Source of the DNA: Nocardia arthritidis
GTDB taxonomy: Bacteria; Actinomycetota; Actinomycetes; Mycobacteriales; Mycobacteriaceae
DNA: 64,000 nucleotides
Direction of reading: 5' to 3'
Assembly: GCF_011801145.1 (NCBI RefSeq)
Contig: NZ_CP046172.1
Coordinates: 7,316,001-7,380,000, forward strand
Part shown: in pieces, positions 53,696-61,217 of the stretch
How positions within the stretch are numbered: position 1 is the first letter of the stretch
Layout: each line of letters begins with the position of its first letter
The notes under the pieces: generated by a model
What the model was told of the DNA's origin: nothing
What the model saw: the letters and a program-made list of their open reading frames with translations, nothing else
Database searches by the model: none
Made by a program: the position numbers and the translations under genes

Positions 53696-53720
53696 GATTG
53701 ACAACCGGCTCCGGGGGTAG
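53696..53720 (+). promoter_or_regulatory. SigF/SigB-type promoter for the KGG gene
   Basis: GATT (53696-53699), 15 bases, GGGTAG (53715-53720), back to back with the consensus promoter at 53656. Confidence 0.6.
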
Positions 53721-53783
53721 TGCGGACATGTGGTCCGAACCGGGGCCGCAGCTAGTTTCAACTACCGAAGAGGAGAGGGCACC

Positions 53784-53990
53784 ATGCCAGATCCGAAGAA
53801 CCCCGGTCAGTTCGGAAACCGTCCGGATACTCAGGAGCAGGCCAGCAAGGGTGGCAAGGCGAGCAGCGGCAGCTTCGGCTCGGAAAACGCCGCCGACCCG
53901 CACGAGGCGGGCCGCAAGGGCGCCGAGGCGCAGCCTACCGAGGCCAAGCAGAAGGGTGGCCAGCACAGCCACAGCGGCAGCCAGAGCTGA
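53784..53990 (+). CDS. KGG-motif stress protein (GsiB-like)
   Basis: 68 residues from the ATG at 53784 with AGGAGAGGG upstream. Contains EQASKGGKASSGSFG and HEAGRKGAEAQPTEAKQKGG, the glycine/lysine-rich hydrophilic KGG repeats of general stress proteins similar to plant LEA and B. subtilis GsiB. Probably intrinsically disordered and protective in desiccation or osmotic stress. Confidence 0.88.
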   Translation: MPDPKNPGQFGNRPDTQEQASKGGKASSGSFGSENAADPHEAGRKGAEAQPTEAKQKGGQHSHSGSQS

Positions 53991-54040
53991 CCTCTTCGAT
54001 CGGAGCGGGCCCGTGCGGTGACGCCCGGGCCTTCTTCGAA

Positions 54041-54985
54041 TTATGCTGTAGCACTACCGGTTTCGGGGAGGTCGCGTGGCGGGAGCACCGGCTTGTGATC
54101 CGGCGGCCGCCCCTCCTCGATACCGCGTCCGCGCACCAGCTCCGCATCGAATTTGGCGCCGAGCAGCACCGCGAGATTGGTGAGCCACAGCCAGACGAGG
54201 AAGATGACGGCGGCCGCCAGCGAACCGTACACCCGGTTATAGGAGCCGAAATTCGCTACATAGACCGCGAATCCGGCCGAGGCCGCGATCCAGACCAGCA
54301 CCGCGAGCACGCTTCCCGGTGTCAGCCAACGGAATCCGGGCTGACGCACATTCGGCGCCACCCAATACAGCACCGCGCAGACGACACTCACCAGCAGCGC
54401 GAGCACCGGCCACTTGAGCACCTCCCACAGCCACACGCCCGCCGATCCGATACCGAGCCAGCGCCCGACGCCGCGCGCCAGATCACCGGTGACGACGACG
54501 CCGATCGCACAGGCGGCGACCAGCACGACCATCGCGGCGGTCAGGCCGAATCGCAGCGGCAGCGTCTTCCAGATCGAACGCCCCTCGCACACCTCGTAGA
54601 GTGAATTCGCGGCACGGATGAACGCGCCGACATATCCGGAGGAGGTCCACACCGCGGTACCGAAGCCGGCGATCGCCAGTGGGCCGGAAAGCGAACGGGC
54701 GCCGTGCAATTCGTTGATGGCGTCCACCATCAACGCGGTGCCGCTACCGGGGCCGAGCCGATGGACGGTGTCGATCAGCGAATCGGTCGCGCCGTGGCCG
54801 AGCAGACCCAGCAGCGAGGTGAGCAGCAGCAGTCCTGGAAACAGTGACAGCACACTGTAATACGTCAGCGCGGCGGCCCAGTCGGTGAGTTCGTCCGACC
54901 ACACCGCCATCAGCGTGCGCCCTAGTACCCCACGCCAAGTGCGCCAACGCAATTGGACCGGATTCGATATCCGACGGCGTGCCAT
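54041..54985 (-). CDS. YihY/BrkB family membrane protein
   Basis: 314 residues. Six membrane helices with the family's signatures DWAAALTYYSVLSLFPGLLLL, FGTAVWTSSGYVGAFIRAAN and YGSLAAAVIFLVWLWLTNLAVLLGAKFDAEL (in parts). Once called RNase BN, it is now regarded as a membrane protein of unknown function. A polar C-terminal tail of about 35 residues follows. Confidence 0.93.
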   Translation of the reverse strand: MARRRISNPVQLRWRTWRGVLGRTLMAVWSDELTDWAAALTYYSVLSLFPGLLLLTSLLGLLGHGATDSLIDTVHRLGPGSGTALMVDAINELHGARSLSGPLAIAGFGTAVWTSSGYVGAFIRAANSLYEVCEGRSIWKTLPLRFGLTAAMVVLVAACAIGVVVTGDLARGVGRWLGIGSAGVWLWEVLKWPVLALLVSVVCAVLYWVAPNVRQPGFRWLTPGSVLAVLVWIAASAGFAVYVANFGSYNRVYGSLAAAVIFLVWLWLTNLAVLLGAKFDAELVRGRGIEEGRPPDHKPVLPPRDLPETGSATA

Positions 54986-55009
54986 CTTTCGACCCCTCGG
55001 CCGGAGAGA

Positions 55010-55048
55010 CCGTGCGGGTCCCGGTGATGATCACCGAGACCCGCACGG
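55010..55048. terminator. Long hairpin between csbD-like and brkB-like genes
   Basis: Arms CCGTGCGGGTC and GACCCGCACGG flank a further paired CGGTGAT/ATCACCG core. There is no U tract. It would end csbD transcription on the minus strand. Confidence 0.6.
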
Positions 55049-55092
55049 CCGCAACCACTCTCGCCCCTTCCGGGCGGTTGCTGTATTCAGCG

Positions 55093-55335
55093 TCAGCGAC
55101 CCTGACGAGCCCGCTCGCGCTGCTCGTCGATATCGGCCTGCGTGCGCGCCTTCTCGGCGGCGGCCTCCTTGGCGGCGGCCGCGCGCTGCGACGCCGCCTT
55201 GTCCTGCTGGGCGCGGCCCTCACCCTCGAGACCCTCGTCGCCGGTGACGATGCCAGCAGCCTCCTTGGCCTTGCCCTTGACGTCCTCCACGACGCCTTCG
55301 ATACCTTCGCGAGGCCCGCTGCGGTGTTCGGACAT
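55093..55335 (-). CDS. CsbD-like / MBP1-type stress protein
   Basis: 80 residues, highly charged: an N-terminal CsbD-type unit (GIEGVVEDVKGKAKEAAGIVTGDEGLEGEGRAQQDKA, in part) followed by an Ala/Lys/Glu/Arg helix. The ATG has GAGGAGA upstream. CsbD belongs to the SigB regulon in Bacillus; the SigF-type promoter found here fits that. Function unknown, probably protective. Confidence 0.88.
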   Translation of the reverse strand: MSEHRSGPREGIEGVVEDVKGKAKEAAGIVTGDEGLEGEGRAQQDKAASQRAAAAKEAAAEKARTQADIDEQRERARQGR

Positions 55336-55377
55336 GTCCGATCTCCTCGAAATCGATTGTCGGCTGACATAGGCCGC

Positions 55378-55401
55378 ATACCCGCCGTACCGTGCCTCAA
55401 C
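55378..55401 (-). promoter_or_regulatory. SigF/SigB-type promoter for the csbD-like gene
   Basis: Minus-strand GTTG (55401-55398), 14 bases, GGGTAT (55383-55378), 43 bases before the ATG. Confidence 0.65.
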
Positions 55402-55416
55402 CGGATACGGCGGCAG

Positions 55417-55441
55417 GTTTTGCCCGGGTCACAGCGGCTAT
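55417..55441 (+). promoter_or_regulatory. SigF/SigB-type promoter for the Rieske-FAD gene
   Basis: GTTT (55417-55420), 15 bases, GGCTAT (55436-55441). The ATG at 55451 lies nine bases past the -10. It is divergent from the csbD promoter. Confidence 0.65.
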
Positions 55442-55450
55442 GCCCGGAGC

Positions 55451-56962
55451 ATGACACCACTGTGGTTGACCGACGTATCGACACCGGCCCGGCTGCGGGT
55501 CACGCCGGGGCTGCGCTTCGACACCGTCGTCATCGGCGGTGGGCTCACCGGGCTGGTGACCGCGCTGCTGCTGGCGGAGAACGGCATCGAGGTCGCGGTG
55601 GTGGAGGCACGGCGCATCGGGGCGGGCACGACCGGTGCGAGCACCGCGAAAGTGAGTCTGCTGCAAGGTATTCGAGCTCAGCAGATCCGGCGGCATCGGT
55701 CCGGCGACACACTGCGCGCCTACCTGGACGCCAATCTGGCCGCGCAGCGCTGGATCGTCGACTACTGCGACACCCGCGGCGTGCCGTTCCAGCGGGCCGA
55801 CGCGTTCACCTATGCCCAGTCCGAATCCGAAATCGACTCGGCCCGCGCCGAATACGAGGTGCTGCGCGCGGCAGGCGTGCCCGTCGAATTCGTCGAACGC
55901 CTCGATGTGCCGTTCCCGGCGCACGGTGCGGTGCGGCTGGCCGATCAGGTGCAGCTCGATCCGATGACCCTGCTCGCGGCCCTGGCCGCGGATATCGAGG
56001 CGCACGCCGCGCCGATCTACGAATCCAGCCCCGTGCGCTCGGTGCGCAACGGTGCCGACGGCGACTTCGTCATCGGCACCGAACATGCCGAGCTGCGCGC
56101 GGGCGCCATCGTATTGGCCACCGGCACACCGATTCTCGACCGCGGCGGCTTCTTCGCCCGGCTGGTGCCGCAGCGGTCGTATCTGACCGCGTTCCGGGTG
56201 GCCGAGCCGATTCCGCACGGCATGTACATCAGCGCGGGCGAACCGACCCGCTCACTGCGCTACACCCCGGCCGCGGACGGTGCGATCCTGCTCGTCGGCG
56301 GTAACGGTCACGTGGTGGGCCGCGCGACGAATACCGCGGAACTCATGGACGATCTCGTCGCGTGGACCCGGCGGTGGTTCCCCACCGCCGAACCCGTAAC
56401 CGCCTGGTCCGCACAGGATTACGCGCCAGCCGACGAGCTGCCCTATATCGGGCCGCTGCTGCCCGGCAACGACGGCATACGCCTGGGCACCGGCTACGCG
56501 AAGTGGGGTATGACCAACGGGGTGGCGGCGGCGCTCGCGCTGGCCGGCCACAGCATCGGCAAGACACCGGAGTGGGCGGGTGCGCTGGCGAGTTGGCGCC
56601 CCGCGGAGGTCAAGGCACTGCCCGCCGTGATCTCCGCCAATGCCTCGGTGGCTCAACAGTTTTCGAAAGGCTGGCTGTGCGCGGGCCGGGCCGATGCCCA
56701 GCCGCCCGCCGAGGGCTGTGGCCGGATCGAGCGGCACCTCCCGCATCCCACCGCCGTAGCCACGGTCGACGGGACCGCCACCGAGGTGTCCGCGGTCTGC
56801 CCACACCTGTACGGCATTGTGCGCTGGAATTCGGCCGAAAAGTCCTGGGACTGCCCGCTGCACGGCTCCCGCTTCGCCGCCGACGGCACGCTGCTGGAGG
56901 GTCCGGCGACGCGATCGCTGCCGCAGGTCTGCCCGCCCATACCGGTTCTCGAACATCGCTGA
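55451..56962 (+). CDS. FAD-dependent oxidoreductase with C-terminal Rieske domain
   Basis: 503 residues. DadA-like part: VVIGGGLTGLVTALLLAENG dinucleotide motif, GTTGASTAKVSLLQG and IGPLLPGNDGIRLGTGYAKWGMTNG (in part) near residue 345. Rieske [2Fe-2S] part from about 420: CPHLYG (Cys and His near 450) and CPLHGSRF. YhfW-type proteins of this architecture are known, probably moving electrons from an amine or amino acid. Its stop codon adjoins that of the convergent antiporter gene. Confidence 0.92.
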   Translation: MTPLWLTDVSTPARLRVTPGLRFDTVVIGGGLTGLVTALLLAENGIEVAVVEARRIGAGTTGASTAKVSLLQGIRAQQIRRHRSGDTLRAYLDANLAAQRWIVDYCDTRGVPFQRADAFTYAQSESEIDSARAEYEVLRAAGVPVEFVERLDVPFPAHGAVRLADQVQLDPMTLLAALAADIEAHAAPIYESSPVRSVRNGADGDFVIGTEHAELRAGAIVLATGTPILDRGGFFARLVPQRSYLTAFRVAEPIPHGMYISAGEPTRSLRYTPAADGAILLVGGNGHVVGRATNTAELMDDLVAWTRRWFPTAEPVTAWSAQDYAPADELPYIGPLLPGNDGIRLGTGYAKWGMTNGVAAALALAGHSIGKTPEWAGALASWRPAEVKALPAVISANASVAQQFSKGWLCAGRADAQPPAEGCGRIERHLPHPTAVATVDGTATEVSAVCPHLYGIVRWNSAEKSWDCPLHGSRFAADGTLLEGPATRSLPQVCPPIPVLEHR

Positions 56963-58765
56963 TCAACCCGTCATCAGCAGGCCGGTGACAGCGGCGGCGC
57001 CGAACAGCAGCCAGGCCGCGTAGTCACCGAGGTGTCCGCTGTGCGCCCGGTGCAGCGCGCCGATCACCGCCGAAAGGCGAGCCGGTGTGTCGGGCAACAG
57101 TTTTCGCCCGTAGAGCGCGAGCGCCGCCACCAGGACCGCGAGCACGGTCGACAGTCCGCCGAGCAGGACTCCCCCGGTGCTCCATTCGATATGCGTTCCG
57201 GCCGCCGTGGCGGGTGTCGTCCCGAGCAGCGCCGCGGCGCGGTAGCCGGTCGGCTCGGTGAACTCCGTTGCGGCGGAGCCGATCGCCGTGGTGAGCGCGG
57301 ACGGAAACCCGAGCGCGAGCGCGACGAGCAGCAGCGCGCAGATCGAGGCGAACATGGTGGCCGGGACCCGGCCGCGCGGGGTCTCGGTGTCGGGGTGTTC
57401 GTGCGCACCGGTCGTCTCATCGGCCGCCGACTGCGCGGAAGGCTTTGCGCCGGAACCGAAGTAGATCCGCAGCCCGGCCCGGAGCACCGCGCCGCCAGTG
57501 AGCGCGGAGACCAGGACGACCAGCGCGATCGACCACATCGAGCCCGCCGACTCCTCCAGCAGCGCCTTGCCGAGCCCGGCCCCGGAGATCGGCAACCCGG
57601 CCAGCAGCAGCGCGGCGAGTACGAACAGCGCGCCGAGCACGCGATGCCGGGAGCCGCGATGGTACAACCGGTGCTCGTCGAGGGAGCTGTAGTGCGACAA
57701 CAGGATTCCGGCCAGCAGGAACAGCGCGCCCTTCACCGCCGCGTGCCCGGCGAGGTACAGCGTCGCGGACGCGACGCCCGCGGCGGACAACGAGCCGACG
57801 CCGAGCAGGAACAACCCGATGTGCGCGATGGTGGAATACGCGAGCAACCGCTTGATATGCCGCTGTAGCAGACACATCACCGTGCCGAGCAGTGCCGTCG
57901 CCACCGCGAGCACCATGATCATCCGGTGCACGCCGGGCCGCGGCAGCACCACATCGAAGGCGCTCCAATAGATCCGGGCCAGCCCGTAGACGCCGAGCGG
58001 GGCCATCACCCCGGAGAAGAGCACGCACACCGGCGCGGGCGCGACGGCGTGCGCGTCGGCCAGCCAGAAATGGAACGGCGCCGCGGCGGCCTTCACCAGC
58101 CAGCCGGTGGCGATCAATCCGAAGGCGATGAGCGCGAGTAGATCCCGGTGTTGCCCGGCGAGCGCGACACCCAGCTGCGGCAGGCCCAGCTGTCCGGTAT
58201 GCGCGTAGAGCAGCCCGATCCCGAACAGGCACAGGTACGCGCCGAGCGAGTTGATGACGCCGAAATTCAGCCCGCCCTGCACGGATTCGGGATCCTCGAC
58301 CTCCATGCCGGTGAGCGCGTACGCGGCGACGCTCATCAACTCGAAGAAGACGAACATGTCGAAAAGGTCGCCGGTGAGCGCGAATCCGGTCATGCCCGCG
58401 GTGAACAGCAGCACCAGTGCCGGATAGTGGGCGCGCAGGTTGTCGAAGTAGTGCCAGCCGAACAGCAGCGCGACGGTGGTGAGCCCGGTGATGAGCAGGA
58501 CGAGTACCGCGCTGAGCCGGTCGGCCACCAGCACGATGCCGACGGTCGCACCCGGGGCGGGCCGCCAACCGCCGGCCCAGGTGACCACCGCACCGCCGCC
58601 GGTGGCGCGCACCAGCAGCACGGCCAGCGCCGTGACGGCCACCGCGGCCGCGAGCGCGATGCTGTCGATCGCCGCGCGGGGCAGCAGCCTGCCGAGCGCC
58701 AGCAGTGCGCACGCACCACCGATCGGCAGGGTAATGATCAGCGGCGCAAGCGAATCCGCTGACAT
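56963..58765 (-). CDS. mnhD: Cation/proton antiporter large subunit, MnhD/MbhH type
   Basis: 600 residues with about 14 membrane helices, related to NuoL/M/N. Key segments: FFELMSVAAYALTGMEVEDPESVQ (proton-path Glu), WLVKAAAAPFHFWLADAHAVAPAPVC (Lys) and RLLAYSTIAHIGLFLLG (all in part). It is the only NuoL/M-like subunit in the operon, so it must form the antiport channel. Its ATG overlaps the mnhC stop (TGATG). Confidence 0.92.
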   Translation of the reverse strand: MSADSLAPLIITLPIGGACALLALGRLLPRAAIDSIALAAAVAVTALAVLLVRATGGGAVVTWAGGWRPAPGATVGIVLVADRLSAVLVLLITGLTTVALLFGWHYFDNLRAHYPALVLLFTAGMTGFALTGDLFDMFVFFELMSVAAYALTGMEVEDPESVQGGLNFGVINSLGAYLCLFGIGLLYAHTGQLGLPQLGVALAGQHRDLLALIAFGLIATGWLVKAAAAPFHFWLADAHAVAPAPVCVLFSGVMAPLGVYGLARIYWSAFDVVLPRPGVHRMIMVLAVATALLGTVMCLLQRHIKRLLAYSTIAHIGLFLLGVGSLSAAGVASATLYLAGHAAVKGALFLLAGILLSHYSSLDEHRLYHRGSRHRVLGALFVLAALLLAGLPISGAGLGKALLEESAGSMWSIALVVLVSALTGGAVLRAGLRIYFGSGAKPSAQSAADETTGAHEHPDTETPRGRVPATMFASICALLLVALALGFPSALTTAIGSAATEFTEPTGYRAAALLGTTPATAAGTHIEWSTGGVLLGGLSTVLAVLVAALALYGRKLLPDTPARLSAVIGALHRAHSGHLGDYAAWLLFGAAAVTGLLMTG

Positions 58766-59112
58766 CAGCCGCGCAGCGCGTGCAGTTCGTCCGGCACGAC
58801 GGTGCCGTGCCGCTTGGCAGTCTGGATCACCAGCGCCAGCAGCAGCGCGGTCACCGTCGCCGAGACGACGATGTCGGTGAGCGCCATCGCCTGTACCACC
58901 GGATCCACCACGGGCGAGCCGGGCGGGTTCGCGGAGCCGAAAATCGGTGCGGTGGCGCCGCGTTGGTAGCCGATGGCCAGCAGCAGCACATAGGTGCTCG
59001 ACTGCGCGATCGAGACGCAGACCACGGTGTGCACCAGGTGCCTGCTGCGCACCACGCCGAGGATGCCGAAAAGCAACAGCCAGACCGCGACGACGTATGG
59101 GAAGACGGTCAT
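58765..59112 (-). CDS. mnhC: Antiporter subunit MnhC / MbhG (NuoK-like)
   Basis: 115 residues, three helices typical of NuoK/MrpC: YVVAVWLLLFGILGVVRSRHLVH, VCVSIAQSSTYVLLLAIGY and VVDPVVQAMALTDIVVSATVTALLLAL (in parts), with the conserved Gln-Ala-Leu-x-Leu-Thr-Asp-Ile-Val run. Coupled on both sides by overlapping start and stop codons. Confidence 0.92.
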   Translation of the reverse strand: MTVFPYVVAVWLLLFGILGVVRSRHLVHTVVCVSIAQSSTYVLLLAIGYQRGATAPIFGSANPPGSPVVDPVVQAMALTDIVVSATVTALLLALVIQTAKRHGTVVPDELHALRG

Positions 59113-59852
59113 CGCGATTCCCCTGTCGCCGAAAGGTATTGGCGGAAGAACTGGGCCAGCAGCACGATCATGCCGCTGCCCACCGCGAGCCCGACCGCGA
59201 TGCTGAAGACCGGCACGGTGCCCGCCGAAGCGAGCTGACCCGTCGAGCCCAGCGGCAGGACGTTGGCCAGGAATCCGGCCCCGCTCAGCACACCGGCGAT
59301 CCCGAGCAGCACCACCGCGCCCATACCCCCGGATTCGCCGAATTCGTACCACGGCAGCGGTCGCATCCGCCGCAGGGCGGGGTAGTCGCCCGCCACGTAC
59401 AGCAGATGAATTCCGGTGGCGAGTACAACACCGCCCTGGAATCCGCCGCCGGGTGTCAGATGCCCGTGCACCACGACATCCGCGCCGACCAGCAGGGTCA
59501 CCGGCAGCAGCAGGTATCCGGACAGCTTGGTCGCCGCCAGCAGCCGCGGCTTTTCCGTCGCGCGGCTCACCTCTTCGCTTTCATCGCGATCCAGCCGCAG
59601 CAGCGTGGCGGCGCCGACCACCGCGGCGACGAGTATGGCCTCCTCGCCGACCGTGTCGAAGCCGCGCTGATCGAAATTGATGGAGGACACCACATTCGGT
59701 GCATGCTGCCGCTGCGCGACCGCGACGGTGGCGTCCCGGTAGGGGTGTTCCCGCGCACCGAATTCGGGCAGCCGGACCACCGCGAGCCCGAGCAGCACCG
59801 CGATACCCGCCGCCCCGGCGAGGAATACGATCAACCGCACCGACCACCTCAT
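59109..59852 (-). CDS. mnhB: Fused MbhE-MnhB antiporter subunit
   Basis: 247 residues from the ATG at 59852 (ATGA overlap with the DUF4040 gene). The N-terminal 85 residues (REHPYRDATVAVAQRQHAPNVVSSINFDQRGFDTVGEEAIL, in part) match the MbhE/MrpA C-terminal segment; the rest is the MnhB domain with VVHGHLTPGGGFQGGVVLATG. In Mbh-type modules E and F are usually two genes; here one polypeptide carries both. Confidence 0.88.
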   Translation of the reverse strand: MRWSVRLIVFLAGAAGIAVLLGLAVVRLPEFGAREHPYRDATVAVAQRQHAPNVVSSINFDQRGFDTVGEEAILVAAVVGAATLLRLDRDESEEVSRATEKPRLLAATKLSGYLLLPVTLLVGADVVVHGHLTPGGGFQGGVVLATGIHLLYVAGDYPALRRMRPLPWYEFGESGGMGAVVLLGIAGVLSGAGFLANVLPLGSTGQLASAGTVPVFSIAVGLAVGSGMIVLLAQFFRQYLSATGESR

Positions 59853-60091
59853 GGCCGCTGCCATTTCCGGATGGCGCGCACGGTGAGCAGCACCATGAGC
59901 GGCACGATGGCGGTGCCGACCGCGATCTGCGAGAGCGCGACATCGGGCGCGCCGAGCAGGACGAACGCGGGGGCCAGCAGCGCACCGTACACCGCGAGCG
60001 AAACCGCCTGCCGCTGTGGACGATCCGTGAAGACGATCACCGTCCCGGCGACGGCGACCAGCAGCAGCGCCAGCACGATGAGTACGCTCAC
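59849..60091 (-). CDS. DUF4040 / MbhD-like antiporter subunit
   Basis: 80 residues from GTG, two or three helices ending LGAPDVALSQIAVGTAIVPLMVLLTVRAI, the DUF4040 signature found in the MrpA C terminus and as stand-alone MbhD. The start is coupled upstream to a duplicate of the mnhG end. Confidence 0.85.
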   Translation of the reverse strand: MSVLIVLALLLVAVAGTVIVFTDRPQRQAVSLAVYGALLAPAFVLLGAPDVALSQIAVGTAIVPLMVLLTVRAIRKWQRP

Positions 60092-60187
60092 GACTGCGCC
60101 TCGCTGACGCTCGGCTCCGTCGCGAGCGAGGCTGCTGTGCCTATGGTTCGCTCGCTACGCTCGCTCACGACTGCGCCTCGCCGACGC
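60088..60187 (-). repeat. 77-bp repeat insertion with 23-base imperfect direct repeats
   Basis: The 23-base string TCACGACTGCGCCTCG[T/C]-type sequence at 60088-60110 recurs with one mismatch at 60165-60187. Both copies contain the junction of a stop and a GTG start. Between them is a small hairpin-forming element with arms GCGAGCGA (60122-60129) and TCGCTCGC (60148-60155). It separates mnhG from the DUF4040 gene, which otherwise would overlap by GTGA like the rest of the operon. Confidence 0.75.
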
Positions 60188-60482
60188 CTGTCCGCGCTGA
60201 AACACGCTCCGCGGTGTGCGCATTACGCTTGCCGATCGCCGCGGCGAGCACCGGATTGGTCACGGCCAGCAGCAGCACGATCGCCGCCACCGTCGCCGCG
60301 GTGAGACCCGGTCCGTACCAGAGCAATACGGCCAGCGCGAGCAGCGGACCGGTCACCGAGGTGACAATGCTCGGATAGTGCAGCCGGGCGTATACGCCGC
60401 GCGGGCGCAGTGCGGCCAGCGACGCCGCGACGGCGAGCAGCGCACCGACCGCGAGCAGCGCACCGGCTATTGCGTCAGTCAT
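60165..60482 (-). CDS. mnhG: Antiporter subunit MnhG / MbhC
   Basis: 105 residues, three helices with the RPRGVYARLHYPSIVTSVTGPLLAL region (in part) of the MnhG family. It overlaps the end of mnhF by eight bases. The tail EAQS is duplicated downstream by the repeat at 60088. Confidence 0.9.
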   Translation of the reverse strand: MTDAIAGALLAVGALLAVAASLAALRPRGVYARLHYPSIVTSVTGPLLALAVLLWYGPGLTAATVAAIVLLLAVTNPVLAAAIGKRNAHTAERVSARTGVGEAQS

Positions 60483-60732
60483 CGGATTCTCCTGCGAGCC
60501 TGGTGAATACGAGGGTGCCCGCGAAGCCGAGCAGCACGAGCACCAGTGGGACGATCAGGTAGTCGGGCCTGCCGACCCCGAGGCTCGCGGTCACCAGCAC
60601 GATCACCACCACCGAACTCACCAGCTGTAGGCCGACCAGCCGATGTTCGGCCGGGCCGCGCGCCGAGAGCGCGAGTCCGGGCGGCAGTGCGCCCGCGAGC
60701 AGTGCGCCGGTGACGAGCAACCAGACCGGCAT
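60475..60732 (-). CDS. mnhF: Antiporter subunit MnhF / MbhB
   Basis: 85 residues, three helices; GPAEHRLVGLQLVSSVVVIVLV and YLIVPLVLVLLGFAGTLVFTR follow the MnhF pattern. The ATG overlaps the mnhE stop by one base. Confidence 0.9.
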   Translation of the reverse strand: MPVWLLVTGALLAGALPPGLALSARGPAEHRLVGLQLVSSVVVIVLVTASLGVGRPDYLIVPLVLVLLGFAGTLVFTRLAGESDD

Positions 60733-61217
60733 CAGTCCGCCTCCGCTCGGCGCAGCGAACGCGCCAAACGCGTCTCGGGCAGTGGAAATGCGTGTGCCAC
60801 AAGCTTTTTCCCATCCTCCACGGAATCGACGACGATGGTTCCCGGCGTCGCCGAGAACAGCATGGTCGCCGCGGCCTCCCGGCCCGACCGGCGCGCACCT
60901 GAATCCGTTTCCGCCAGGGGTATTTCGGTGCGCTCACCGAATTCCCGCCCGGTGCGCACCGCCAGGCGCAGCGCACCGGCGCTGTCCGCGGCGACCGCCG
61001 CCACCAGCGCGGGCAGCAGCCGCGGCAACTCCGGGGGCGGGCGCCAACTCCCGCGTACCGCGAGCCGCGCCCGCTGCGCGACCAATGCGCACGGCACCCC
61101 GAATACGCAGGCGGCCAACAGCTCCTGCACCGTGAACACCGTGACGGTGGCCAGCCAGATGAGCACGCAGACCACCCACCACGCCCCCGCCTCCACCGCG
61201 CTTGCGATGCGGCTCAT
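60732..61217 (-). CDS. mnhE: Antiporter subunit MnhE / MbhA
   Basis: 161 residues: two N-terminal helices and a cytosolic domain with ATMLFSATPGTIVVDSVEDGKKLVAHAF (in part), the TPGT motif of MnhE. Its ATG overlaps the stop of the upstream TPP-hemerythrin gene (ATGA), so it is coupled to that enzyme. Confidence 0.92.
   Translation of the reverse strand: MSRIASAVEAGAWWVVCVLIWLATVTVFTVQELLAACVFGVPCALVAQRARLAVRGSWRPPPELPRLLPALVAAVAADSAGALRLAVRTGREFGERTEIPLAETDSGARRSGREAAATMLFSATPGTIVVDSVEDGKKLVAHAFPLPETRLARSLRRAEAD

Noticed and set aside
53991..54040. Hairpin GGCCCG/CGGGCC between the KGG and brkB genes
   Set aside because: The arms are only six bases with a long loop; too weak to call a terminator.
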